A model generated the notes under the pieces. That model was given only the letters and a program-made list of their open reading frames with translations. It did no database searches and was not told the origin of the DNA. From contig JAFRZC010000251.1 of assembly GCA_017442765.1 (NCBI GenBank), positions 1-5,842 of the forward strand: DNA of 5,842 nt, given 5' to 3'. The position numbers were made by a program, and so were the translations under genes. Source of the DNA: Prevotella sp. GTDB taxonomy: Bacteria; Bacteroidota; Bacteroidia; Bacteroidales; Bacteroidaceae. Positions 1 to 5,842 of this stretch are shown here, piece after piece; positions within the stretch are counted from its first letter, which is position 1, and the number at the start of each line of letters is the position of its first letter.

Positions 1-15
1 ATTATAAGAATTGGT

Positions 16-1329
16 ATGAGTTTGAAATTTCGACTTTCTGTGATGAACTTCCTGGAGTTTGCTGTCTGGGGAGCTTATCTGACATGTATGGGAAACTATC
101 TGGGATCAGCCGGTCTGGGTGCTCAGATTTCCTGGTTCTATGCCTTGCAGGGCATTGTGTCTATTTTCATGCCTACGCTGATGGGCATCATCGCCGACCG
201 AAAGATACAGCCGCAGTTGCTGCTTGGTTTGTGTCATCTGATAGCCGGTGCGGCGATGCTCGGTTGCTGGTATATGGGTGAGTCGGCCGGTTTCGGAAAC
301 GAGCTGCCAAACAAGTCGGCGTTTATTGCGATGTATGCTGTCAGCGTGGCGTTCTTCATGCCTACGATTGCGCTGGCCAACACGGTGGCGTTCTCGGCGT
401 TGAAGAAGAACGGCTTTGATACGGTGAAGGACTTTCCGCCAATTCGTGTGCTGGGAACCATTGGCTTCATTGCCACGATGTGGTTTGTGAACTGCGCGGT
501 CTGGGAGAACGGGGCGTTCTCGTTTACATTTGCGGAGAGTGCGCATAAGTTCCAATATACGCACATGCAGTTCTTTGTGTCGGGTCTGCTGAGCATGGTT
601 TTGTTCGTTTATACATTCACGCTGCCGAAATGCGAGTTAGAGACGAAACCGGCGGCATCGTTGGCGGAGATGCTGGGTCTTAATGCCTTTAAGCTTTTCA
701 AGACGAAGAAGATGGCTTTGTTCTTCATCTTCTCGGCCATGCTGGGTATGTCGCTGCAGGTGACGAACGGCTATGCCGGTCCGTTTATCACGAGCTTCAA
801 GGGCAGCGCAGACCCGCTTGTGGCCACGTCGTTCGCGGCGAACAATGCAACGCTGCTGACCTCTATTTCGCAGATAAGCGAGGCATTGTGCATCCTGATG
901 ATTCCGTTCTTCCTGAAGCGCTATGGCATCAAGGTGGTGATGCTCATGTCGATGTTTGCGTGGGTGTTCCGCTTCGGCTTTTTCGGCATCGGCAATCCGG
1001 CCATGCCAGGGGTAATACTGTTCATCCTGTCGTGTATTGTTTATGGTGTCGCCTTCGATTTCTTCAATGTCTCGGGAGCGATGTTTGTCGATCAGGAATG
1101 TGACGGGAAGATCAAGGCATCGGCTCAGGGCTTGTTCATGCTGATGACGAACGGCATCGGTGCCACTGTCGGTACATTGGCGGCTGGTGAGATTGTCAAT
1201 CACTTCTGCCAGTGGAACGAGCAGGGCTTCCTGATGGGTGACTGGCAGACGTGCTGGTTCATCTTTGCCGGTTTTGCCCTTGTTGTGGGTGTGGCCTTCG
1301 CCCTGGTTTTTAATCCGGAGAAGAAGTAA
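16..1329 (+). CDS. nupG: Nucleoside:H+ symporter, NupG-type MFS permease
   Basis: Inner-membrane transporter expected to import nucleosides with protons. The 437-residue product is hydrophobic almost throughout, with about 12 membrane segments and a short charged tail (NPEKK), close to the usual length of the nucleoside:H+ symporter family (Nuc_H_symport). Visible family features are the N-terminal FRLSVMNFLEFAVWGAYL (residues 5-22), the loop GIIADR (57-62) in the MFS motif A position, RVLGTIGFI (144-152), a cytoplasmic central loop around residues 204-231, WVFRFGFFG (316-324) and YGVAFDFFNVSGAMFVDQ (343-360), which is very typical of this family. The ATG at 16 puts the family-like N-terminus at residue 1, and the leader before it is A/T-rich without a clear Shine-Dalgarno. 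It ends 10 nt before the DUF151 gene. Family assignment is firm; nucleoside rather than another substrate is inferred from the family. Confidence 0.92.
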   Translation: MSLKFRLSVMNFLEFAVWGAYLTCMGNYLGSAGLGAQISWFYALQGIVSIFMPTLMGIIADRKIQPQLLLGLCHLIAGAAMLGCWYMGESAGFGNELPNKSAFIAMYAVSVAFFMPTIALANTVAFSALKKNGFDTVKDFPPIRVLGTIGFIATMWFVNCAVWENGAFSFTFAESAHKFQYTHMQFFVSGLLSMVLFVYTFTLPKCELETKPAASLAEMLGLNAFKLFKTKKMALFFIFSAMLGMSLQVTNGYAGPFITSFKGSADPLVATSFAANNATLLTSISQISEALCILMIPFFLKRYGIKVVMLMSMFAWVFRFGFFGIGNPAMPGVILFILSCIVYGVAFDFFNVSGAMFVDQECDGKIKASAQGLFMLMTNGIGATVGTLAAGEIVNHFCQWNEQGFLMGDWQTCWFIFAGFALVVGVAFALVFNPEKK

Positions 1330-1339
1330 GAATTGAGAA

Positions 1340-1888
1340 ATGGGACGGGTTCGTTTGAAGTTGAAGAGCGTTACGGAAATTGTCGGCACCGATGAAGTCG
1401 GTCTGCTTATTCTTGTTGACGAGCCTGAACTGCGGCAGATTGCCATTACTTGCGACCGGATGACGTTGGAGCAGTTTCAACGGAGGTTGTCTGACGGAGG
1501 TACGGAATTGCCGGAGACCCTTTGGAGCGTGGTGTCAAAGATGGTTGAGGGCAATTTCGATATTGTTATCTACGGTTTGGCGGAAGGACAATATAAAACA
1601 GTTCTCTACAACGATGTGACGTTCGACCGTTTTCCCATTCGGGCAAGCGATGCTGTGTTGTTGTCGTTGGTAGCGCGTGTGCCGATTTTCATCGAGGAGC
1701 GGTTAATGGCGACTCAGAGCTCTCCTTATCATGCGGCGGCCCGAGGCATGGCAATACCTGTTAATACAATTAGCAGTGAGATGCTTGAGAAGGCTTTGGA
1801 GAAAGCCGTTGAGGAAGAGAACTATGAGCTGGCCTCTTATCTGCGCGATGAGCAGCGCCGGAGATTGTCCGACAGGGATGCGAGATGA
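1340..1888 (+). CDS. Bifunctional nuclease family protein (DUF151) with C-terminal UVR motif
   Basis: A 182-residue cytoplasmic protein. Residues about 1-125 fit the DUF151/DNase-RNase fold: beta-rich start, a central segment GNFDIVIYGLAEGQYKTVLY (71-90), and the hallmark FPIRASDAVLLSLVARVPIFIEE (98-120), which corresponds to the family's D-x-R-x-SDA...PIFV block. Residues 150-176 form a UvrB/UvrC (UVR) motif, with KAVEEENYELASYLRDEQRRR at its core, an arrangement common in Bacteroidota members. The first half is diverged: the usual substrate-site stretch near residues 30-50 reads RQIAITCDRMTLEQFQRRL and is not easily matched, so nuclease activity should not be assumed. The family is annotated as DNase/RNase from limited biochemistry; the cellular role is poorly known. 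Its stop overlaps the rsmE start (ATGA at 1885-1888), which suggests translational coupling. Confidence 0.85.
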   Translation: MGRVRLKLKSVTEIVGTDEVGLLILVDEPELRQIAITCDRMTLEQFQRRLSDGGTELPETLWSVVSKMVEGNFDIVIYGLAEGQYKTVLYNDVTFDRFPIRASDAVLLSLVARVPIFIEERLMATQSSPYHAAARGMAIPVNTISSEMLEKALEKAVEEENYELASYLRDEQRRRLSDRDAR

Positions 1889-2658
1889 AGGAGATGAGAT
1901 TTTTCTATGTTCCTGACGCGGCACTACAGACGGAGCTTCCGAAGGATGAGGCCATGCACGCCCTTCGTGTGTTGAGGTTGCGTAGTGGCGATGAGATTTA
2001 TCTGATGGACGGCGACGGGACATTCTTTCGTGCAGAGATAGTGGCCTACCCCCGATCCCTCCCCGAAGGGAGGGGAGAGAGGAGAGTGGAGAGAGGAGAG
2101 GGAAGAGAGGTGTCTTATTGCATCAAGCAGACGCTTCCTCAACAGAAAGCCTGGCGTTCGCATATTCATCTTGCCATTTCGCCGACAAAGATGGCTGACC
2201 GTATCGAATGGATGGCAGAGAAAGCCACGGAGCTGGGCTTTGATGAGTTGACCTTCTTGGATTGCAAGTATTCTGAGCGCAGAGCTCTTCGTCTCGACAG
2301 GATAGAGAGAATTGTTGTCTCTGCCATGAAGCAGAGCCGTAAGGCTTGGAAGCCTCGTGTGAATCCTATGATTTCGTTTGATGACTTTGTTCATAAGCCG
2401 GTAAAAGGGCGGAAATTTATTGCCCATTGCTATGAGGAGATTGAACGAAAAGACCTTTTTGAGGAATTGATGTCTCAGTCTGCCAAATCTGGCGAGGAGG
2501 TAGTTGTGATGATAGGGCCTGAGGGTGATTTCTCATTAGATGAGGTAAAGGAGGCCATGAGCCAGGGGTTTGTCTCGGTCACACTGGGGAAGAGCCGCTT
2601 GCGCACAGAAACGGCGGGGCTGGCGGCCGTGATGATGGCCGGGCTGTCGCTTCGCTAA
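1885..2658 (+). CDS. rsmE: 16S rRNA (uracil(1498)-N3)-methyltransferase RsmE, with an internal insertion
   Basis: SPOUT-class enzyme that methylates N3 of U1498 in 16S rRNA of the 30S subunit, using SAM. The N-terminal PUA-like domain spans about residues 1-87 (MRFFYVPDA, ALRVLRLRSGDEIYLMDGDG). The SPOUT domain follows, with HLAISPTKMADRIEWMAEK (95-113), SAMKQSRKAW (146-155), and the knot and SAM-site motifs GPEGDF (211-216) and LGKSRLRTETAGL (234-246), so the catalytic half looks intact. Residues about 56-76 are an Arg/Glu/Gly-rich stretch absent from the RsmE proteins I recall; it adds roughly 16 residues in a PUA-domain loop and derives from a palindrome plus purine tract. The start is uncertain: 1885 overlaps the upstream stop, while the ATG at 1894 gives the more usual MRFFYVPD N-terminus, though AAGGAG then abuts that ATG too closely to act as its ribosome site. 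Confidence 0.94.
   Translation: MKEMRFFYVPDAALQTELPKDEAMHALRVLRLRSGDEIYLMDGDGTFFRAEIVAYPRSLPEGRGERRVERGEGREVSYCIKQTLPQQKAWRSHIHLAISPTKMADRIEWMAEKATELGFDELTFLDCKYSERRALRLDRIERIVVSAMKQSRKAWKPRVNPMISFDDFVHKPVKGRKFIAHCYEEIERKDLFEELMSQSAKSGEEVVVMIGPEGDFSLDEVKEAMSQGFVSVTLGKSRLRTETAGLAAVMMAGLSLR
2051..2110 (+). repeat. Palindromic GC-rich element with purine tail, inserted in frame in rsmE
   Basis: Inverted repeat CCCTCCC (2057-2063) and GGGAGGG (2068-2074) around a CGAA loop, extendable by a T-G wobble at 2056/2075. From 2065 to 2110 every base on the plus strand is a purine except the T at 2087. Composition differs sharply from flanking rsmE sequence, and the encoded stretch (residues 56-76) is low-complexity Arg/Glu/Gly. 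From memory, Bacteroidota genomes carry many dispersed CCCTCCCCGAAGGGAGGG-like palindromes, sometimes inside genes; on the minus strand this one reads SPPFGEGSGVG, a peptide shadow I associate with such elements. Boundaries are approximate. That it is an insertion is inferred from comparison with remembered RsmE proteins. Confidence 0.7.
2074..2100 (+). repeat. 13-bp perfect direct repeat, 14-nt period
   Basis: GGAGAGAGGAGAG occurs at 2074-2086 and again at 2088-2100, separated by a single T. It lies within the purine tail of the rsmE insertion. Because the period is 14 nt, gain or loss of one copy would shift the rsmE frame. Confidence 0.85.
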
Positions 2659-2680
2659 TGAAAAATGCAAATGAAGAATG
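2656..2680 (+). other. Gene junction with four closely spaced ATGs
   Basis: The rsmE stop runs straight into TAATGAAAAATGCAAATG and then the lipoprotein start. ATGs lie at 2658, 2665, 2671 and 2678, spaced 7, 6 and 7 nt. Only 2678 opens the long frame. 2658 reads MKNANEE then a stop at 2679-2681; 2665 and 2671 share a frame that stops at 2689-2691. The segment resembles the imperfect AATGAA(A/G)AATG tracts I recall from Bacteroidota intergenic DNA. It may simply be an A-rich start region, or it may aid re-initiation after rsmE. Confidence 0.5.
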
Positions 2681-4018
2681 AAAAGAAATAAACTATTAGC
2701 TCTCGTTGGTCACTTGTTCCTTATTTTGCTGCTGGCATCGTGCTCTGGTCAGGATTATGTCTCCGCTGTTCCCGGAGACTGTAAGGTTGTCGTGGCAATT
2801 GACTTCGGGAAGATGAGCGGTGTTGATAATAAGGCATTACTGAAAGCCGTCCTGCATGTAGGGAAGGTTGACAACTGTGGTCTTGATTTTAGTGAAAAGG
2901 CATATCTGTTTTCCACCTCCGACGGCGACCTTGGCCTATGTCTTAAGGTGGACGACGAGTCGAAGCTCAGGCGTTTCCTCTCTGAGATGAACAGTCAGGG
3001 AAAGGCATCGGCCGTGACGGACAGGCGCGGCTTTGGCTTTTCGGTTATAGATAGGACGTGGATGGCTGGCTTTTCCAGTTCCTCGTTTCTGTTGATGGGA
3101 CCCGTTGCCGCAGGGTCGCAGGCACAAGTTCAGCAGCAGATAACCACTTATTTATCACAAGAAGAGGAGAAAAGTTTACTTGGTAGCAGACTATGGGAGA
3201 AGCTTGACTCATTACAGGCCCCGATGTCGATGGTGGCCCAGGTACAGGCTCTGCCTGAGAAGCTTGCGGCACCGCTCATGTTGGGTGCGCCAAAGGAGGC
3301 AGATGCATCGCAAGTGCTTGTCGCGGCGACGATGCGAACTGCTGACAGGCTTCTATATGTGGAGGGGCGGCCTTTTTCCTTCAATTCGCGAGTCAATCAG
3401 TTTATTGATGCCAATATGCGGGTGTTGCGCCCCATTGGCGACACCTATCTTCGCACACTGCCTCAGACGACTCAGACAGCTCTTCTTACGAATGTCGAGG
3501 GAACGTCCTTTCTTCCTCTGCTGCAGGCCGACAAACCCATGCAAGCCCTGTTGGCAGGCGTCAATACAGCTATCGACATGGATAATATTATCCGGAGCAT
3601 CAACGGCGACATGGCCGTGTCTTCGAGGAATGTCAACGGCAGACAGGAAATGTCGATGTGCGCGAAATTATCGCATAGCAGGTGGCTTGCCGATGTGGAC
3701 TATTGGAAACAATCGTGTCCGTCGGGTAGCTCAATCGTCGATTGGGACAATGAGGGCTATATTGTCAGAAACGGTGAGACAACATTCTATTTCGGTGTGA
3801 GCCCCGATCTTCAGTTCTATAGCGGAGGCAGCCCTGATGAAGCCCGTTCTTCCACACTGCCCTCCGACACCCCTTTCCCAGAGGACATTATAGAGAAAAT
3901 GAGAGGTTGCCGGTTGGCTCTTGTCGCCAGCATGGTATCCTATCAGAACGCATCGTCGTCTTTCCCCCTTTTCCGTCTTTTCGACAAGGTCGAGACGATG
4001 CTTTATGTTATTAAATAA
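2678..4018 (+). CDS. Envelope lipoprotein, DUF4836-like
   Basis: A 446-residue exported lipoprotein of unknown function. Residues 1-21 are a signal peptide (MKRNK, then a hydrophobic run) ending in lipobox LASC, with the lipidated cysteine at residue 22. The mature N-terminus SGQDYVSAVPGDCKVVVAIDF matches the pattern of DUF4836 proteins, in which a short tether leads into an 'IPADA..VV.ID' strand. A later region, PMQALLAGVNTAIDMDNIIRSINGDMAVS, resembles the repeated second half of that family. There are no other membrane segments. It is somewhat shorter than DUF4836 members I recall. The gene starts 19 nt after rsmE and ends 6 nt before an ABC ATPase gene that is followed by its permease, so it probably works with that transporter as an accessory or substrate-handling lipoprotein; this is inference from position. 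Inner versus outer membrane location cannot be decided. Lipoprotein call firm, family call moderate. Confidence 0.78.
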   Translation: MKRNKLLALVGHLFLILLLASCSGQDYVSAVPGDCKVVVAIDFGKMSGVDNKALLKAVLHVGKVDNCGLDFSEKAYLFSTSDGDLGLCLKVDDESKLRRFLSEMNSQGKASAVTDRRGFGFSVIDRTWMAGFSSSSFLLMGPVAAGSQAQVQQQITTYLSQEEEKSLLGSRLWEKLDSLQAPMSMVAQVQALPEKLAAPLMLGAPKEADASQVLVAATMRTADRLLYVEGRPFSFNSRVNQFIDANMRVLRPIGDTYLRTLPQTTQTALLTNVEGTSFLPLLQADKPMQALLAGVNTAIDMDNIIRSINGDMAVSSRNVNGRQEMSMCAKLSHSRWLADVDYWKQSCPSGSSIVDWDNEGYIVRNGETTFYFGVSPDLQFYSGGSPDEARSSTLPSDTPFPEDIIEKMRGCRLALVASMVSYQNASSSFPLFRLFDKVETMLYVIK

Positions 4019-4024
4019 CCGACT

Positions 4025-4669
4025 ATGAACAGCATCCATTTTTCATCAGTTCTTCCAGAGGTGTTTGCCGGAACCCCGCCAGATAAATCCGATATCTGGC
4101 GACAAGACTTTCGGTTTGAGCAGGGGAGGACCTATCTCTTGGAAGCCGATAGCGGACGTGGCAAGAGCACGTTTTGCAGCTATCTTCTTGGCTATCGTTG
4201 TGATTATAGCGGAACGATTACATTCGACGAGACGGACATCCGGACGTTCAAGGCTTCACACTGGTCGCGCATCCGACAGAGTGAAATCAGTTGTGTTTAT
4301 CAGGAGCTTCGTCTCTTTCCTGAGCTTACAGCTATTGAGAATGTGGAAATCAAAAACAGCCTAACGAAACATAAGAGTCGTAAACAAATTGAGGACTGGT
4401 TTGAACAGCTTGATATAGCCGACAAGACTGGCGTTAGAATTGCGCACATGTCGTTCGGACAGCAGCAGCGTGTCGCTCTCATACGTGCGCTTTGCCAGCC
4501 GTTTCATTTTCTGCTTGCCGACGAACCGGTCAGTCATCTTGACGAGCGAAACGCCAGAGCCGTCGCTGAAATTGTCAGTGAGGAAGTGAGAACTCAGGGT
4601 GCGTCGCTCATCGTGACGAGCATAGGAAAGCAACTCCCCGTCGATTACGATAGTGTCATCCGTGTTTAG
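4025..4669 (+). CDS. ABC transporter ATP-binding protein, LolD/MacB-like with atypical motifs
   Basis: A 214-residue single-domain ABC ATPase, the usual size for LolD, FtsE or MacB-partner subunits. Motifs in order: P-loop ADSGRGKST (41-49), with Ala where the first Gly normally stands; Q-loop CVYQELRLFPELTAIENV (90-107, Gln93); signature MSFGQQQR (142-149) in place of LSGGQ; Walker B FHFLLADEP (160-168, catalytic Glu167); D-loop SHLD (170-173). The H-loop reads IVTSIGKQL (196-204), with Ser199 where the switch histidine is expected. The N-terminal VLPEVFAGTPPDKSDIWRQDF fits what I recall of Bacteroidota homologues, supporting the start at 4025. It should power the FtsX-like permease encoded 26 nt downstream. 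ATP binding is likely; how efficient hydrolysis is without the histidine is open. The odd motifs may mark a subfamily rather than decay, since Walker B and the reading frame are intact. Confidence 0.88.
   Translation: MNSIHFSSVLPEVFAGTPPDKSDIWRQDFRFEQGRTYLLEADSGRGKSTFCSYLLGYRCDYSGTITFDETDIRTFKASHWSRIRQSEISCVYQELRLFPELTAIENVEIKNSLTKHKSRKQIEDWFEQLDIADKTGVRIAHMSFGQQQRVALIRALCQPFHFLLADEPVSHLDERNARAVAEIVSEEVRTQGASLIVTSIGKQLPVDYDSVIRV
4077..4101 (+). other. Perfect 9-bp stem, 7-nt loop in the 5' part of the ABC ATPase gene
   Basis: CGCCAGATA (4077-4085) and TATCTGGCG (4093-4101) are exact reverse complements around AATCCGA. The hairpin begins 52 nt into the coding region (codons 18-26). There is no U tract, so it is not a terminator. 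It could affect early translation or mRNA stability, or be chance. Confidence 0.55.
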
Positions 4670-4695
4670 TGTCCTTCTACCTTTAAAAAAGAACT

Positions 4696-5842
4696 ATGAA
4701 CCATAAGCTTTTGTGGAAACTCTTGCGGCAACATATCAGTCCTTTACAGCTGACAGGCTTTTTTCTTGCCAATTTTATTGGTATCGTTATTGTGCTGCTT
4801 GGTTTTCAGTTTTATCATGATGTGCGACCAGTCTTTACGGCGGCCGATGGTTTTATGCAGGCTAATCATTTAATAGTCAGCAAACATATTGGCACAAGCG
4901 ATGCCTTCTCGTCGAAGTCGCGTGCTTTCACCCGTGCGGAGATGGACGAGCTTTCTGGTCAGCCGTTTATCAAAGAAGTTGGTGCGTTTACCTCAACCGA
5001 GTATAAGGCAACGCTGGCGATGGGCATAAACGGCGAGACCGTTCTCCATACAGATATGTTTTTCGAGAGTGTGCCCGACCATTTCGCGCAGGTTTCCGCC
5101 GAGGAGTGGCACTATGCTCCAGGTGACAGCATCGTTCCCGTCGTTGTTCCGCGTGCATGGCTTACGGTTTATAATTTTGGTTTTGCCCGCCTTCGCTCCC
5201 TTCCTCCCGTAAGTGACGGGCTTGCCTCCTCTATCCGAATCGATATTGAGGTGAGCGGCAGCAGTCAGCATTATGTTGGAAGGGTGGTGGCTTTTTCCAG
5301 TCGCACGGCGACGCTTCTTGTTCCACAGTCGTTCGTTGACGACACCAACAACCGCTTTGCCCCTGGCAAGCAGAGCCCTCCCACACGCCTCATCGTCGAG
5401 ACAGTCAGTCCCGCCGACACGCGAATAGCCGATTGGCTGGAGCACAGCCATCTTGATACTGACGATGACTTGCTGGCAACGAGCAAGGCAGCTCGTTTGT
5501 TGCAGCTACTCACTACCATAGTGGTGGCGGTGGGTGTCCTCATCGTCTTGCTAAGTCTTTTAGTCTTGTTGCTCAGTATTCATCTGCTGATGCAGAAAAA
5601 CCGATACAAGACCGAGACGCTGCTGTTGCTGGGTTATTCGCGGAGGTCGGTAGCACGCCCATACCACCAGCTTGCCGCAGGACTTTATCTGTTGACGCTA
5701 ATTCTCGCTCTCGGGCTGGTAGTGGTCTTGCGTCCCATATACCTTCAGCCGCTCTTCGTGCTTTATCCGCAGTTGCCTGATGGCTCGCTCCTTCCCGCAT
5801 TCCTGCTGGCCATTGTGCTAGCAGTTGTGCTTGTCATGGTCA
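4696..5842 (+). CDS. ABC transporter permease, FtsX/MacB-like (partial, 3' end beyond window)
   Basis: An open frame from ATG 4696 to the window edge, 382 complete codons without a stop. Layout is that of FtsX/MacB/LolC-type permeases. MNHKLLWKLLRQHISPLQ is a cytoplasmic N-terminus. TM1 is at about residues 20-40, followed by a large periplasmic MacB-PCD-like domain (about 41-270) with NHLIVSK, VVVPRAWLTVYNFGFARLRSLP and LLVPQSFVDDTNNRFAPG. TM2 is at about 273-299, a cytoplasmic loop MQKNRYKTETLLLLGYSRRSV follows (about 300-320), TM3 is at about 326-347, and TM4 starts near 366 and is cut off. The loop between TM2 and TM3 resembles the FtsX-domain 'K.E...L...G.S' coupling segment. Such permeases do not form a classical channel; they transmit ATPase movement to the periplasm. 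The start follows A-rich AAAAAAGAACT. Partner of the ATPase and lipoprotein just upstream. Substrate unknown. Confidence 0.85.
   Translation, partial: MNHKLLWKLLRQHISPLQLTGFFLANFIGIVIVLLGFQFYHDVRPVFTAADGFMQANHLIVSKHIGTSDAFSSKSRAFTRAEMDELSGQPFIKEVGAFTSTEYKATLAMGINGETVLHTDMFFESVPDHFAQVSAEEWHYAPGDSIVPVVVPRAWLTVYNFGFARLRSLPPVSDGLASSIRIDIEVSGSSQHYVGRVVAFSSRTATLLVPQSFVDDTNNRFAPGKQSPPTRLIVETVSPADTRIADWLEHSHLDTDDDLLATSKAARLLQLLTTIVVAVGVLIVLLSLLVLLLSIHLLMQKNRYKTETLLLLGYSRRSVARPYHQLAAGLYLLTLILALGLVVVLRPIYLQPLFVLYPQLPDGSLLPAFLLAIVLAVVLVMV

Noticed and set aside
106..564. Minus-strand open frame of 152 codons
   Set aside because: Same shadow effect, Arg/His-rich and without motifs, fully inside the permease gene.
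637..1446. Long minus-strand open frame (269 codons) opposite the nucleoside permease
   Set aside because: Rich in His, Arg and Gln with no recognisable domain; it lies opposite a clear transporter gene and reflects that gene's codon usage on the other strand.
2057..2074. GC-rich hairpin as a transcription terminator
   Set aside because: It lies inside the rsmE coding region and is followed by purines, not a U tract.
3180..3800. Plus-strand frame of 206 codons inside the lipoprotein gene
   Set aside because: Cys, Arg and Trp-rich product typical of an out-of-frame reading; the lipoprotein frame has a signal peptide and family features.
4007..4019. GTTATT-A-AATAAC symmetry at the end of the lipoprotein gene
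   Set aside because: A/T-only core and a single-base centre make a weak structure; it includes the stop codon and is likely chance.
4678..4685. TACCTTTA as a Bacteroidota -7 promoter box (TAnnTTTG) before the permease
   Set aside because: No matching -33 element at the right spacing, and it would sit only about 10 nt from the start codon.
5206..5220. CCCGT/ACGGG inverted repeat as another inserted palindrome
   Set aside because: Only a 5-bp stem, and the encoded NFGFARLRSLPPVSDGL stretch looks like normal permease sequence rather than an insertion.
4993..5451. Minus-strand frame of 152 codons within the partial permease
   Set aside because: The plus strand carries a continuous FtsX/MacB-like frame with membrane segments in the expected places; the antisense product has no features.

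Overview
The window reads as chromosomal DNA from a member of the Bacteroidota, most like Prevotella/Segatella or a close Bacteroides relative. The grounds are the protein flavour of every gene, A-rich start regions with little Shine-Dalgarno signal, a DUF4836-like lipoprotein, and a palindromic GC-rich element with a purine tail inside a coding region. This assignment rests on recall of the group, not on a search.

Six genes lie on the plus strand, packed head to tail with gaps of 10, -4, 19, 6 and 26 nt, so they look like one transcription unit or a chain of coupled units. No gene-free stretch exceeds 30 nt. I see no RNA gene, CRISPR array, insertion sequence or convincing promoter or terminator. 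The last gene runs off the right edge.

Left part (16-2658), housekeeping: a 12-helix nucleoside:H+ symporter (NupG type), a bifunctional-nuclease-family protein (DUF151 plus a UVR motif), and RsmE, the 16S rRNA m3U1498 methyltransferase. RsmE carries an in-frame insertion of about 16 residues. It is encoded by a CCCTCCC/GGGAGGG hairpin followed by an almost pure purine tract, which resembles a mobile or repetitive palindromic element captured inside the gene.

Right part (2678-5842), envelope module: a DUF4836-like lipoprotein, a LolD/MacB-like ABC ATPase and an FtsX/MacB-like permease. Together they suggest a three-part, probably mechanotransmission-type ABC system of the cell envelope with a dedicated lipoprotein. 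The ATPase has an atypical P-loop (Ala for the first Gly) and signature (MSFGQ), and no switch histidine (Ser instead). This is the least described and most interesting part of the window; its substrate cannot be read from the sequence.
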